This document shows, one piece after another, positions 47,860 to 58,449 of a stretch of DNA of 64,000 nt. The stretch spans positions 2,970,504 through 3,034,503 of the forward strand of contig CP154957.1 in assembly GCA_039621445.1 (NCBI GenBank), given 5' to 3'. The notes below the pieces were generated by a model. The model was not told the DNA's origin, did not search any database, and saw only the letters and a list, made by a program, of their open reading frames with translations. The stretch's first letter is position 1. Each line of letters begins with the position of its first letter. The position numbers were made by a program, and so were the translations under genes. This DNA comes from Euglena gracilis (lineage: Eukaryota; Euglenida; Euglenophyceae; Euglenales).

Positions 47860-48480
47860 GAGATGTATGCATCACAGGAAGGTTGTTTGTATTCATTCAG
47901 TTCACACAGTGCTTTCTGCTTTCTTGTTGTTTGATTCTCGTCCTCTGAGGTTTATGTTTCCCTGATGCCAGCCATTCCCCTCTTTGTGGTGTGTGGTTAT
48001 GTCTATGGGCACATTGGTTTTTGCAACGCCGATGCACAACCAGAAAAGGCAGTGTGACCTTAAAAAGTTTGTGCTTGTGTGTCAGATTTGACAAGAAGGT
48101 CGCTGTTCTGACCCAGTCTGTGTGACTACCAGAGATCTTGGTCGTTTTCCGAATCCTCCCTTCCCACCCGGGGGGTGGATGGGTCATTGCGAAATGTGTG
48201 GGTGGGTTTGAGCCACTTGACTCTGCAGGCGGGGGTGGGGGTCCGAAGCCCAGGCCGGAATAGCCGTTTCTGGAATTTTGGCAGACGGTGGGATTTTGTT
48301 GGACAGGTGGGTGGGTTGGTAGGCCGGTGGGTCTTCCGGGGGGGGGGGGGGGGGGGGGGGGTTTTGAAACAAGTGGATGGGTGGGATTGGCCCCGGGAGG
48401 AAGTGCCCCCGGGGGGTCACTAAGAACCCACCACCCCTCCCTCACACCCTTCCCGGTCCCTTTTTTTATTGGCTTCCTTG
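47860..48480. other. presumed intron
   Basis: Contains a G-homopolymer of over 20 bases (about 48338-48361) and GGTGGGT repeats. A minus-strand ORF (47897-48610) crosses both and is not credible. Confidence 0.45.
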
Positions 48481-48501
48481 AACGAGTCTGGGCTCTCCGA
48501 G

Positions 48502-48580
48502 CACATTCCGGATCGCTGTCTGCGGCGGAGGCCTCCAACTTTTCCTTCCAGCTGGTCCCCAGAATGCCTCCCACCCTGCG
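48502..48580 (+). CDS. candidate exon A2 (NFSFQL block)
   Basis: Probably starts after CTCCGAG (ends 48501), two bases into a codon, and reads H-S-G-S-L-S-A-A-E-A-S-N-F-S-F-Q-L-V-P-R then M-P-P-T-L. It is the paralogue of 4002-4061, and differences cluster at third positions. An in-frame stop follows directly, so the exon must end within a few bases of 48578. The donor there is not canonical (CTGCGATGAGT). NFS is a potential glycosylation site. Confidence 0.52.
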
Positions 48581-48976
48581 ATGAGTTGCTGGGCTGTCAA
48601 TTCCCCGCATGAAACGGAATCTCGTAAGACCAATGGATCCTCCTCCCTCCTGGTTTTGCCGTTGTTCGGGGCACTAGTCTTTAACTCAGAAATTTGCATC
48701 AACCTGAGGTGCTTGTAAAATACATGTCATCGTATGGGGCCTCTTTAAAGAGTATTGAACGTGAAACGTTTGCATGAATAATGACCCTCAAAAATTCCCA
48801 ATTTGGGGTGCCCCCCAAAAATTGTCGTTTGAGGGGTGCCAAAAACGCCTGGTGGTGGGGTCATTGGGCCGACGTTGCGGCAAGGGGATGGCCAAGTGGT
48901 GTTTGGTTTTGATTTTTGTTCAATTGTTTCGTTTGTTTGGCCTCACTCTGTCATTTCTGAGTCCTTTTTTTTGCAG

Positions 48977-49068
48977 GTTTCAACGTCAGACATGGCACGT
49001 GGCAGACAAAGACAATGTTTTCCCGCTGTTCCTGAGCGACCAAGCTTCTTTTGGCTTTATTCAAGGGG
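48977..49068 (+). CDS. candidate exon M with canonical splice sites
   Basis: Lies between TTTTTTTTGCAG (ends 48976) and GGGG|GTAAGC (GT at 49069), both canonical. It reads F-Q-R-Q-T-W-H-V-A-D-K-D-N-V-F-P-L-F-L-S, then D-Q-A-S-F-G-F-I-Q-G. It starts after two bases of a codon and ends one base into the next. The block at 49488 starts two bases into a codon, so the junction gives an Ala and continues in frame. A frameshifted duplicate is at 23470-23530. Confidence 0.62.
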
Positions 49069-49487
49069 GTAAGCAGACAAAATGTGTTTTTTTCTCCAAA
49101 TAATGCACCCCCCAGATGACCACCCCAAAAAATAAGACCCCAAAATAAGGACCGTGAACAGCACATCCGTCAGGAAAAATCTACTTGTGGTATTTTACAT
49201 TATACATATATTAAACGTTTAAAGTCACAGCGCAGCTCGTTCTCCATTTTATATTGTTTGGCGTACGATAAATGTGGTTCTGGTTCTATATGTCCAACAA
49301 AACAACCAACATTTTTATTGCACATATTTATATTATTTTAAATGATTAATCGGGGGATCATTATTTGGGGGGGTATGTGTTTGCACCGCAAATACATACA
49401 AATACATGAAAGCACTGTGGTGCTCCATCGTCTTCGTGAAAGAATAGCATTCATAATATCAACGTTTTCATGCGAACCTCGCCGCAG

Positions 49488-49564
49488 CGGGCAAGAGCAT
49501 GATGGGGCGCCACGCAGTCCGGTGCCCCGCCTGGTGCCTGCAGCGGCCCCCGGACGGGGTGCAG
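49488..49564 (+). CDS. candidate exon B2 (RCPAxCL block)
   Basis: After CTCGCCGCAG (ends 49487), two bases precede the first full codon. It reads G-K-S-M-M-G-R-H-A-V-R-C-P-A-W-C-L-Q-R-P, then P-D-G-V-Q, ending in CAG before GC. Same length, phase and end as 4728-4804. Upstream exon M joins in phase. Similarity to the 4.7 kb copy continues into S-G-G beyond the CAG, so the exon could be longer. LCCL-like start is a weak possibility. Confidence 0.57.
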
Positions 49565-49826
49565 GCGGTGAACAGCGGCGGGCAGGGGGAGTCCGACTGG
49601 AGGGCAGGAGGGGCCAACCGATCACTGCGCAGACCAGTGCTCGGTTGCTGCCCTGATTCGTCTTGTGCTCATCGGTTGGGGGTTCACATTGGTTATGCCC
49701 AGGGTTCTTTGAAAAGAAGGTCGCACCCGAAGTGGGGGGGGGGGGACTGCCATGAAGGAGGGATTGGGATCGGTTGCTGTTTTGATCAACTTTTCCCTAA
49801 TTTTTCTCTCTCGGAAGCTTTTCCCC

Positions 49827-49828
<2 letters not shown>

Positions 49829-49862
<34 letters not shown>

Positions 49863-49865
49863 CAT
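49829..49865. repeat. (CAG)n trinucleotide repeat
   Basis: Ten or so CAG/CAA triplets. The poly-Gln reading has no splice or start support and lies next to the inverted-repeat arm. Confidence 0.92.
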
Positions 49866-50229
49866 GCAACACGGTGCAAGCACCTACCCCCCCCCCAAAT
49901 AATGATCCCTCGATTTATCATTTATAAATGGTTTGCTTTGTTTTGTGGGACATATAGAACTGGAACCACATTTATCGTATTCCAAACAATTTAAAGTAGA
50001 GAACGATCTACGCTGTGACGCAGTTTAAAAGTTTAAAATATCCGTAAAATGAAAAATAGTATGATGTAAAATACATATCATGGTATGGGACCTCTTCACA
50101 GATTATCGACTTGGAAATTTTTGAATGAATAATGACCCCCAAAAATTCGCAACTTGGGGTGCCCCCCCCCAAATTATTGTTTGAGGGGTGCAAGAAATGC
50201 CCATGGGGTCATGGGTCGACTCTGCCACC

Positions 50230-51936
50230 GTGAAGACAAAAATAGCAGGTAAACCCCCTCCCAAATAATGCCCCCGGGGTATTATTTTTCGCCCGAAGTC
50301 CCGGCCTGAGGGGGGGGGGTTATTATTTGGGGGGGGGAATAGCACCCCAAAATTTTCGAAATTTTCGAAGTCCCGTGGGACCCAAAATAGCACCCAAAAC
50401 CCCCCTTTGGGGTCATTTTTTGTATGTTCACGTGAAATTTAGCATTTTTTTGGAAGCCAGATGAGCCAAAAAAATCGATTTTTTTTTGGTAATTTGTTGT
50501 CAGATATTGTAATTTTTGCCTACATTTTCAGGTCAAAATCCGGGTCACCGGCCCGAAATTGTGGGGGGGGGGTAATAACTCGGTCGCCGAAGTCGGACCC
50601 CAGAGGGGGGGGGGTATTATTTGGGGGGGGGGAGGGTTACTTTTGTGTATGGTTTTTTTTTGCAAACAATGCACATTCATCGTGTTTCTGCATTCTCCCG
50701 GAGTCAGATTCACCCCCCTCCTTTTACTGATTTAGTCAGAGCCACACCAAGTCAGAGATGCCGTTATTTAATTGTTCTGCTTCCATTTTCCAGCTTTGGA
50801 GCTTTGATTCACCCTGGAACCTCCGTTGACGTTCGCCGATGCAAGCGAGCAGGGTTTTGTTTGTATTTTTTATTGCTTTTTGTTGGTGGGCATGCCAGTT
50901 TTGGTTTATTGTAGCATTTTGATTTCATGAAACGTTTTTTATTTGTCATATAATCGATATTTTTTCTGTTTCCTTAATCCACTCATTTTTTTTAAAAAAA
51001 ATACCCGTATTTAGCGGATTGCTCAATGATGCTGCTGAGTCTTTGAGGGCTTCAAAGTAACAGAAAGTCGTGACAGTTTTTCCCTCGCTTTTTATGGTTT
51101 TATGACAACAGAGCTTTAGCATGAAAAGTATTACGTCGGGGAAAACCCTGATGGAGAGACTCCAGATGACGTCGTTTAATGTGGTTTTGATGCAATTCCC
51201 GCAATGCACTCCATTCATGTCTGCGACGTGTTTCGTCTTCTCATCCTCCCCATCCCCACCTCATCTCATTTATCTCACCCAGATAACTCTCTGCTCTCTC
51301 CTCGGTTCATTTTCATGCACACCACTGCGGTCGTGGCATTGTGCCTCTCGGTCCATGAATCCTGCGCCGGGACGGAGATAATAGCCTAAAATAGCACCCC
51401 ATTGCAAAATGGCCTCAAATGAGGTGGGTGACCAAACATGGCCCGGTCCCAGTTTTTAGAGAAATCGATATTTTCCGCACATTTTTCCGCATATTTAGCA
51501 CACAATATTTTGAGCATGTAGGTGGGCTTTTTCGTGCATTTTCTCCCTGGGTAGGGTCTGTTTTGGCTTGAGACAGATATTTCCTCTGTTTCGTGCCACA
51601 AACATCACGAAAAAATCACGATCAGCACGAAAATGGAGCTTTCCCAAGGATCACGAAAAAGCACAAATGAGATTTTTTTTGGACAATGATTTTTCCCTTG
51701 GCAGTTGAGTTTTTGAAGGTTTGGACAGATGTCTTCGTTTACTCCCATCCCTCTGATCTTTTCTTGGTTTGGTTTGGTTTGGTTTTATTTGCTCTTTGTG
51801 GTGATATTGTCTTCTTACCTTGATGTGCAACGCCATCTTTGCACTCTGATGTGCAACAATGCCGGTGGCGCAAATAGCGAAACAATGCAAATTTAGAAGT
51901 TTCGGGAAAACACAAAAATGACAAGCTGAAAGCTGG

Positions 51937-51994
<58 letters not shown>

Positions 51995-52160
51995 GAATGA
52001 GCAACCTGAAGTTAGTGCCCTGGAATGTTTTAGGTACTTGGGAGTGAGATGTGGTGATCCGCATGTCATGCTCCTGTTACGTCCCTTGTCCACGACCACT
52101 GATGTTTGTCTGGGGGGTCGTTAGACAAGGGAAGGGGGGTGGACCCAGGTCGGCAAAAAA
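50230..52160. other. no supported gene
   Basis: GGTATTATTTGGGGGG words recur at 50280-50340 and 50570-50630. (CA)n at 51939-51990. The ORF at 51121-51381 has no splice support. Confidence 0.45.
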
Positions 52161-52164
52161 TTGG

Positions 52165-52370
52165 CCACAGATGGGGGCATTTTAGGCAGTTTTTGGTCAT
52201 GTTTGGCCCTTTTTTGGCATTTTTGGTCATTTTTGGTCATTTTTGGTGATTTTTGACCATTTTGGTCATTTTTGGCAATTTGGTCTTTTTTGGCCATTTT
52301 TGGCCGTTTTTGGGGGGTGTCATTTTTTTACCATTTTTGGCCATTTTTGACGAACGTTTGCTGCAACGTT
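52165..52370. repeat. CATTTTTGGT short-period minisatellite
   Basis: About 15 irregular 10-12-bp TTTTTGG(T/C)CA units. Confidence 0.9.
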
Positions 52371-52374
52371 CAAC

Positions 52375-53225
52375 TTTTTCTCACAAGCTTATATCAATTT
52401 GAGTCATTCTTGGGTAATTTGGAACTATTGGCCTTTTTTTGTGCCATTTTTGGACATCAGCCATTTCATGGTCATCATCGTAACAAATTATGAAGAAAAA
52501 AAAAACTCTTCTCTGAAATATGCATATGCAAAAAGCTAAATTAATCACACAATTCTTCCAACATTTATTGAACAAATATCTTCCACGAAAAGATTGCATC
52601 TGACTGGGGGGGGGGGTCGTTGGACAAGCCCGGTCATTGGACAAGGGGGGCGGGAGGTAATCATACGGTGTAATTGTATGCTGTTCGCCATTTGGCGTCA
52701 GTGACCTCCCCAAAGAAAGGTTTTTAACAAGACAGTATTTTCCCTGACTTTTCTCAAAATGCACAGCTTTCGCCGAATTTCCTTGTGAGAAGGTGTAACA
52801 CCAAGCACTTTTTACGCTTTGCGTTGAACGTTGTGGGATCTCAATCTAGAAATCTCAGTTGAAAGATGTGTATGCCTTTGTGTTTGTTACGCCGCAATGA
52901 TGGGTAATGGCGATACAGAGAAACTCCCTGTGTGTGTGTGTGTGTGTGGTTTTTTTTTGTTTTGCAACTGTGACCTGGACGTGGTGTGCGCCAGAACTCA
53001 GATCCCACAGGTGCCAGATAATTAATCTACATTATTTTCAGTTGAAAAGGTTGGGAAAGCAAGCAAATTTTTCGGAGCACAAAAAATCCCGAAACCCCAG
53101 AAAATCACAAAAATCTCAAAAACTCACGAACGACAATTTGAGGTAACCAACAGGAAACAGAGGTTAATCCTGCTTAAGAAACTCTGGGGTACCCATGCTT
53201 TTCATTTTTGTGTATGGCCCCTGCT
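52375..53225. other. no supported gene
   Basis: GGTCGTTGGACAAG words near 52118, 52618 and 52640 resemble the ends of the element at 58045-58445. Short GT repeat near 52930. Confidence 0.45.
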
Positions 53226-53243
53226 CGTTTGGACCTTGTGTTG

Positions 53244-53437
53244 CTCGTTTGCTTTGTTTCTGGGTTGGAAGGCTTTAAACCCAGGAATGCCGGTCGGGAG
53301 AAACTCGCTTCCGAGGAATGGATTTTCTGTGTGCATCCCTTTGTTTCTGGGTTGGGAAGGCTTAAACACCGGGATCATTGCAGGGCGGCGAGAATCGCTC
53401 CGGAGGAATGGATTTGCATAGGTTTTTGGGTGCATTT
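53244..53437. repeat. two ~95-bp tandem units
   Basis: TTTGTTTCTGGGTTGG.AAGGCTT.AAAC....G.GAGAA.CGCT.C.GAGGAATGGATTT occurs twice (from about 53256 and 53339). Confidence 0.85.
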
Positions 53438-53489
53438 CCAAACGCACGTGTGAGCGGCTGTATTTGCCATGGGAAAGGGGCGGTGGAAC

Positions 53490-53516
53490 GTTTTTTTTTT
53501 TTTTTTTTTTTTTTTT
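53490..53516. repeat. poly-T tract
   Basis: More than 20 consecutive T, followed by GCAACTGTGA, which also follows a T-run at about 52963. Confidence 0.9.
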
Positions 53517-53831
53517 GCAACTGTGATTCCAGAACTCAAAGCCCTCCCTTTGTACCCCATTTCAACCTCTTCAGAAGCCAGTGAAGGTGGTTGTCGCAGT
53601 AGTACCGCTTTTTTATTCCTCCGTTGGCGGTAATTTTTGCCACACCATTTATCGACCATTCAGAACCCATGAACAGATGTTGTTTGTGCCCGCAACATTT
53701 GTTGACGGTGTCAGTTCATGACCGCTAAGCGTGCAAGCACAAAATTGTGTTCATGGGCGCAAATTACCCTGGATGACCTGTGCCTGTGCGTAAGGCCTGC
53801 GTGATTGATCTGAATCCCCTTTGTGCTGCAG

Positions 53832-56800
53832 GTTTTGGCCCTGACGGCGCTGTAGGAGCTGTGCGGGTGCGTTCAGTGCAGTGGATGCGCCGCGCCACCC
53901 CTCAGCTGTTTGGCGCGGTTCGCGGTCGCGGCCAGAAGTTTTTTTTCAGTCGTGAACCCCTGGGGGGGGGGGGGGGGGGGGGAAGGTGGTTGGGTCCGGC
54001 TGAACCCCCCCCCGGGGGGGGGGGGCCCCAGGGGCCAGGGGGATATGCTTTTTGGCGGCGAAAGGCGCCCAAAACTTTTTGACAAAGATGCTATTTTTGG
54101 CATTTTTTGTTTTTTTTTCTTAGACTTACGGGAATGCACTTTTCATTTTTGGTGGTTTTTTGCGCACCTGCGCATTCTTTTGTGACCAAGTGTGTCGCCA
54201 TCACTTGACGTGGCGGCGCACCCGACAAGTCGAGGTGATCAAGTGGGAAATTTTTTTCACTTTTGGGAGACCTGTTTTTGACCTCCACCGGCAGGAGGAA
54301 ACACCTCGTCAAGCGAAGTCGGTGCGACACGAAACGCTGTTTTTCGGGGCGGCGCCTTCGTCCCGTGAAGGCGTTGTACCTGTCGCTGTCCCCCCTGTTT
54401 TGTGGTGCCCAGTGAATGCGCAGGTGTGCATTCACCTCCCTCTCCGTCCCGGCCTTTTCCTGAAGTTTTGGGCAGTAATTATGGCTCCCAGGGGTGGTTG
54501 GGGGAAGGGGGGCATTGTGGTCTATACGGTTAAAGTGGAGAGGAGGTTCTGTGCCCTGTGATGGAAGCAGGGCACGAGGGGGCGCTAGCCAATGTTTGGT
54601 GTGTGCGTGTAAGTGGCGGGGAGGGTGGGTTTAAATCCACACCGGATGTCTGTAGGGGAGGGCTCGTTACCCTCCTCAGGCTACCTGCTGTTTGCCATCC
54701 CACGGTGCACTGCACCCCTCTGTGACACATGCAGGTACTGCATCCCTCCAGTGGCGCACGCAGTCTGCCCCGCATGTGCCTTCTCATAGGCACACCACGG
54801 CACATCACCATGTGGGACCTCCTGTGTTCAGGTGTGACGTTTGAGATGGGGTGCTGGGTATGGAAGGGTGGGCTGGCTTGCACTCCTTTCCTTTGTATCA
54901 CTGGTTTTGAAAGCTACGGAGCAGAGTCCCACTTCAACCCTTTCTGCCACAAACTACACCCTCCAGAACCAGCCTCACCAACCACATAAACTACGGCTCT
55001 TCTCCGAGGTTGCACGAGGGCACAAGAATGCGCACGTGCGCACTCTTGAGGCCATTCCTTTGCTGGCTGGGGTGTGATTCTATCTGCAGGAGAAGCGCTG
55101 GGCATCCACAAGAGTGCGCACCTGCGCATTCCGTGAGGGGGAGTGCGCAGGTGCGCATTCTCTGTGTTGTGGGAGCTGTGTCTCGCACTCCTGAACCCAG
55201 TGCCAGCACAGCATTGTGGCAGGGCTACCCCCATGGTGCACTGCTGGCCTTTTTGTCAGCGATTTCAGAGGCATCTCATTGCACAGGAGGATGCCGCCAG
55301 AGTAGGGTGTTGGTCTCCTGGGTTGTGCCTCCACCTTGTGTGCTGAGTTGTTTGGCATCGCCCTGTACAGCAACCTCCCACCAGGGTGCTTTAAGGGGAG
55401 ACACAAGAAGGGAATGCGCATGTACACATTCACCCCGATGTGCCATGTTTGATTTCAGCCATTGCGGATGGGGTGTGTGGAGAAGGTGTATGCATATGTG
55501 CTGTCCCTGGTCTTCACAGCGGCCAAGGGTTGTGTAGTTTGTAGTGTTGGAGCGTCGACTCTGAGCTCATGATAAAAAAAGGTTCTGTGTGGGGGGTGAC
55601 GTTTGTTGCCAGCAAGGCCACAGGTGGTAGTCCTCCTCTGCTGTGTTTCGCACCAGGGCTGCCTCGTCCTCGTACACCATTCGATCCTCACAGGAAGGTC
55701 TACACTTCAGCCGTGTGGTTTCAAACCCAGGCCAGGCGGGGGGAGTTGGCGTGGGTGGTGGCATGTCCACCTGGGAGTGGGAATATTCGACGGTGTGGCT
55801 GTAATTTAAAGAAAGGCACAGGACGCTTTTTTGCGCATGTGCGCATTCACCGGCTTTTCGCTCATGCCATGAAAGACTGCTGACCGCATTTGGGAAGTAG
55901 GGTGCCCGTCATTGAGGAATTTCCTCGGGCACTGAAGTCCCTTTCTCATCCGTTTTCCCTTGGTACGACGCAGTGGAATTGCACAGAAAAAGCAGAACGG
56001 AAAACATTCCTGGGTTTATCGGTAAGTTTTTGTTGTGATGTGCTTGTGCCTGACTCGTGGTCTCAAGGGCCTGGAGAAATTTTGGGGCAAGGACTGACGA
56101 GTGATGTTCGCTTCTTTGATTCCATTTGGATTGTGAATTACTTCTGTGTTTAGAGACCGTTTTTGGGAATGATGCTGAAGGTGCTGACAGGCGTGTTTCG
56201 CTCTCGAGGTGCCAACCCAGAGAGCACCGTGTGTGGTACCAGACACAATCCCCTGGGTCACACAGTGCTCCTGGCACCACGCACCGCAGCCCAACGTTAG
56301 GATGTTCAGGGTGCCCATTGTTTGTGTGCTGCCATGCACGCCCTGGGGCGTGGGGTTGGACAACGTTGACATCAACCGGCCCATCACCTCCCCCGGGTAG
56401 GGGACGGTTGCACGTGCGTTGTGCGTGCTCCACACGTTCATGAGAGGAGCGTAGGCTGGGCTGGGCACTGGACTGCAGCGGGTGAAGTCGAATTCGCAGG
56501 TGCGCATTCTGATTTGTTCGATGACTTGACCTGCAGGGGGGCAGTTCCCCTGTCAGTGAAGGGCATGAATTCGTGCCTTGACACCTGCCGTCGCCGAGCC
56601 CAGGGTTTTCCACGCTGCTGCAGGTGTCGCGTTTCAGGGTGTGGTCTGGTACGGCGACGTTGTTGCCCATAGTGATTCTGTTGGTTCATCTCCCCCTCAC
56701 ACAACCATGTTCTGCAAGCCCAAAACCACATCACAGCGGTGCACAACTTGGATCCAAGGCAGGCAAACAACAGGCCATACCCAGCGTGTCCTTCAACATC

Positions 56801-57661
56801 AATGCGCGTGTGCGCATTCCCCCTCCCCACAGCCTGTGTCCATTCCAAAAAAAAAATGCGCAATCTTTGAGGTTTCCAAAAAATGCGCAGGTGCGCATTC
56901 TTCGGCCTTGACACTCAGTGACACACCCCTGTTGTTTTAACCTTGGGAGGGCTGTGTCTCTGTGGCTGCAGAGAGTTCCTTCCTATGCTCATCCCGAGTT
57001 CACCAGGCCCTGCCCCCAGAAGCCAGCAGCACACATTGGTGAACACAAGGTGGCACACCCGGGCACAGGTTGGCCTGTGTCGCCCGTGTTCCGCATGCCG
57101 TGTGGAGTGTGCCGAGTATGTGTCCAGCCACGCACTGTACCACAGTCGTCGTGAAACAGCTGAAAATAGCATGATTCCTGGTTGAAGCAGTTTCAAGGGG
57201 GTGGTCTCTGTGGTCGTGTTAAATCCAAACCGCTCATTTTTGAGGTGTTTACACCCAGTCTGGAAGAGGCACACAACCCTTCAGAATGCGCACCTGCACA
57301 CTCCGCTTCCAAAATGCGCGGATGCGCATTCTCACTAAAACTGTCAGAATTTTGTGACTCAACAAGAAAAGTGCATTCCCGGCCGTCTAAGTTTTTGGCC
57401 ATTTTCGGGGGAAAGTGGGTGGGTGAGTCCCCCGCCCTGCCCCCCCCCCCCCCCCCCCCGGGGGGGGGGCCCCAGAGGGTGGGTGGGTAGGGTGGGGGAC
57501 CCCCCCCGGCCTTTAAAAAAAACCCTGGTCGCGGCGCCTTCTCATCCACCAGCGCCATGGCCGGCCGGCGCTTTCCACCATATTTCGTGCTGCACGCTGA
57601 CATCAACGAGACGGCCGTCGCTGGCGATGGCGCGAAGGGGTACAGCCATGGAGTCCCGCAG
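53832..57661 (+). CDS. candidate exon N, split by a nested insertion
   Basis: Left half 53832-53932 (after GTGCTGCAG) ends Q-L-F-G-A-V-R-G-R-G. Right half starts at 57536, after the second copy of GTCGCGGC, and reads A-F-S-S-T-S-A-M-A-G-R-R-F-P-P-Y-F-V-L-H, then A-D-I-N-E-T-A-V and G-Y-S-H-G-V-P-Q. Removing the insertion plus one 8-bp duplicate joins the halves in one frame with no stop. NET is a potential N-glycosylation site. Either the insertion is spliced as a recent intron, or it has broken the gene. An alternative is that the right half starts after CCACCAG at 57552. Confidence 0.55.
53933..57527. mobile_element. element Y copy 4, interrupted, inserted in coding sequence
   Basis: Left end CAGAAGTTTTTTTTCAGTC, right end GGCCTTTAAAAAAAACCCTG. 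Flanked by GTCGCGGC at 53925-53932 and 57528-57535 (8 of 8, G/C-rich but not a simple repeat). Y sequence runs to about 54118 (including GATGCTATTTTTGGCA) and resumes at 57392 (TTTTTGGCCATTTTCGGGG), as in the uninterrupted copy at 38936. Net Y length is about 320 bp. Confidence 0.83.
54119..57391. mobile_element. 3.27 kb element with 26-bp TIRs and GCGCA palindromes
   Basis: The termini match at 23 of 26 positions as inverted repeats (inner 15 bp GGGAATGCACTTTTC perfect). It sits in a T-run of element Y, so the target duplication cannot be delimited. Inside are about a dozen copies of a GAATGCGCAGGTGCGCATTC-like palindrome in a composition unlike the neighbours: no long C/G runs. The largest ORF (253 codons, minus, 55909-56670) spans three palindromes and has no recognisable domain. 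It is probably non-autonomous, or encodes something unknown. Confidence 0.78.
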
Positions 57662-57789
57662 CCCACAGAATTGCGCAGGGAGTCTCTGCGTTGTACAAGT
57701 TTCATGGTTCATGATGAGCATCCTGCTTCTCTCCGCCCTATATGCACCATTTTAATCTGGACGGCGTAACAATGGCCCCTCCGGGTGTT

Positions 57790-58035
57790 ATTTGGGAGGT
57801 TTTGTTGCACACAGTTTATGGGAAGATGAACGCAGGGTGGGGGGTCATGAAGTCACACATTCATTTGCATTTGGGTATCGAAGCCAAACAAATATCCAAA
57901 TAAGTTAGAAAAGAACGCAATTGTTTTGTAAATGAAAGTTTCATTGTTGCAATGCGGCCTCTGAGAAGATTTGAGGATATTTGATGACGCTGCATCGTCA
58001 TGTCTTGCCTGCTTGAACAGAGGCGGAGAATGTTA
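57790..58035. other. presumed intron
   Basis: No biased ORF. Confidence 0.4.
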
Positions 58036-58044
58036 TGTTACCCC

Positions 58045-58445
58045 CCCCCCTATGTCCAACGACCCCCCTATGTCCAACGACCACCCCCCCGGTCAGAGGA
58101 CACCTTTTTGGAGGTTTGGCAAAAATTTTGGTCCCGGCGCGAAGCGCCGGGCCGAAAATTTTGTGCCCCAAATCGGTCAAAAATTGGCCAAAATGCCATT
58201 TTTGGCACTTTTTGGACAAAAATTTGTCAAAATTGCCCAAAATTTTCGGCGCAAAGCGCTGGAAGGGAAAATTTGACCTTATTTGGGGGGTGGGGTCCCG
58301 ATTACCCGCCAACATTTTTTTTGACCCCATGTCCAACGACCACCCCCCCGGTCAGAGGACACCTTTTTGGTCACTACCCTATGTCCAACGACCACCCCCC
58401 CCGGTCGGAGGACAGAGGTTACTGGTCGTTGGACATAGGGGGGGG
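58045..58445. mobile_element. TIR element ending CCCTATGTCCAACGACC
   Basis: CCCCTATGTCCAACGACC occurs at 58047, repeated at about 58066, and its complement GGTCGTTGGACATAGGGG at about 58424-58441. Further direct copies with CCCCCCCGGTC.GAGGACA lie at 58329 and 58379. Two GGCGC(G)AA(A)GCGCC-like stems (58136 and 58249) are in the middle. No ORF. Confidence 0.72.
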
Positions 58446-58449
58446 AGGG

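Larger units (their letters stand above)
48710..50225. repeat. direct and inverted repeats around exons M and B2
   Basis: Direct pair: 48710-48880 and 50065-50225 (GTAAAATACAT.TCAT.GTATGGG.CCTCTT and ATGAATAATGACCC.CAAAAATTC). Inverted pair: about 49240-49400 and 49880-50010 (GACATATAGAAC.GGAACCACATTTATCGTA). The two exons lie inside. These are probably fragments of one dispersed element inserted in adjacent introns. Confidence 0.8.

Noticed and set aside
49622-49994. Poly-glutamine/poly-cysteine ORF over the CAG repeat
   Set aside because: No start, splice site or codon bias. The flank is an inverted-repeat arm.
54620-54660. tRNA-like T-arm sequence (GGGTTTAAATCCACACC) suggesting a tRNA or SINE head
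   Set aside because: No matching acceptor stem, D-arm or anticodon arm at proper spacing.
55909-56670. 253-codon minus-strand ORF in the 3.27 kb element as a transposase
   Set aside because: No recognisable catalytic motif or domain, runs across the palindromes, and frames on the other strand are also partly open. Kept only as an unexplained ORF.
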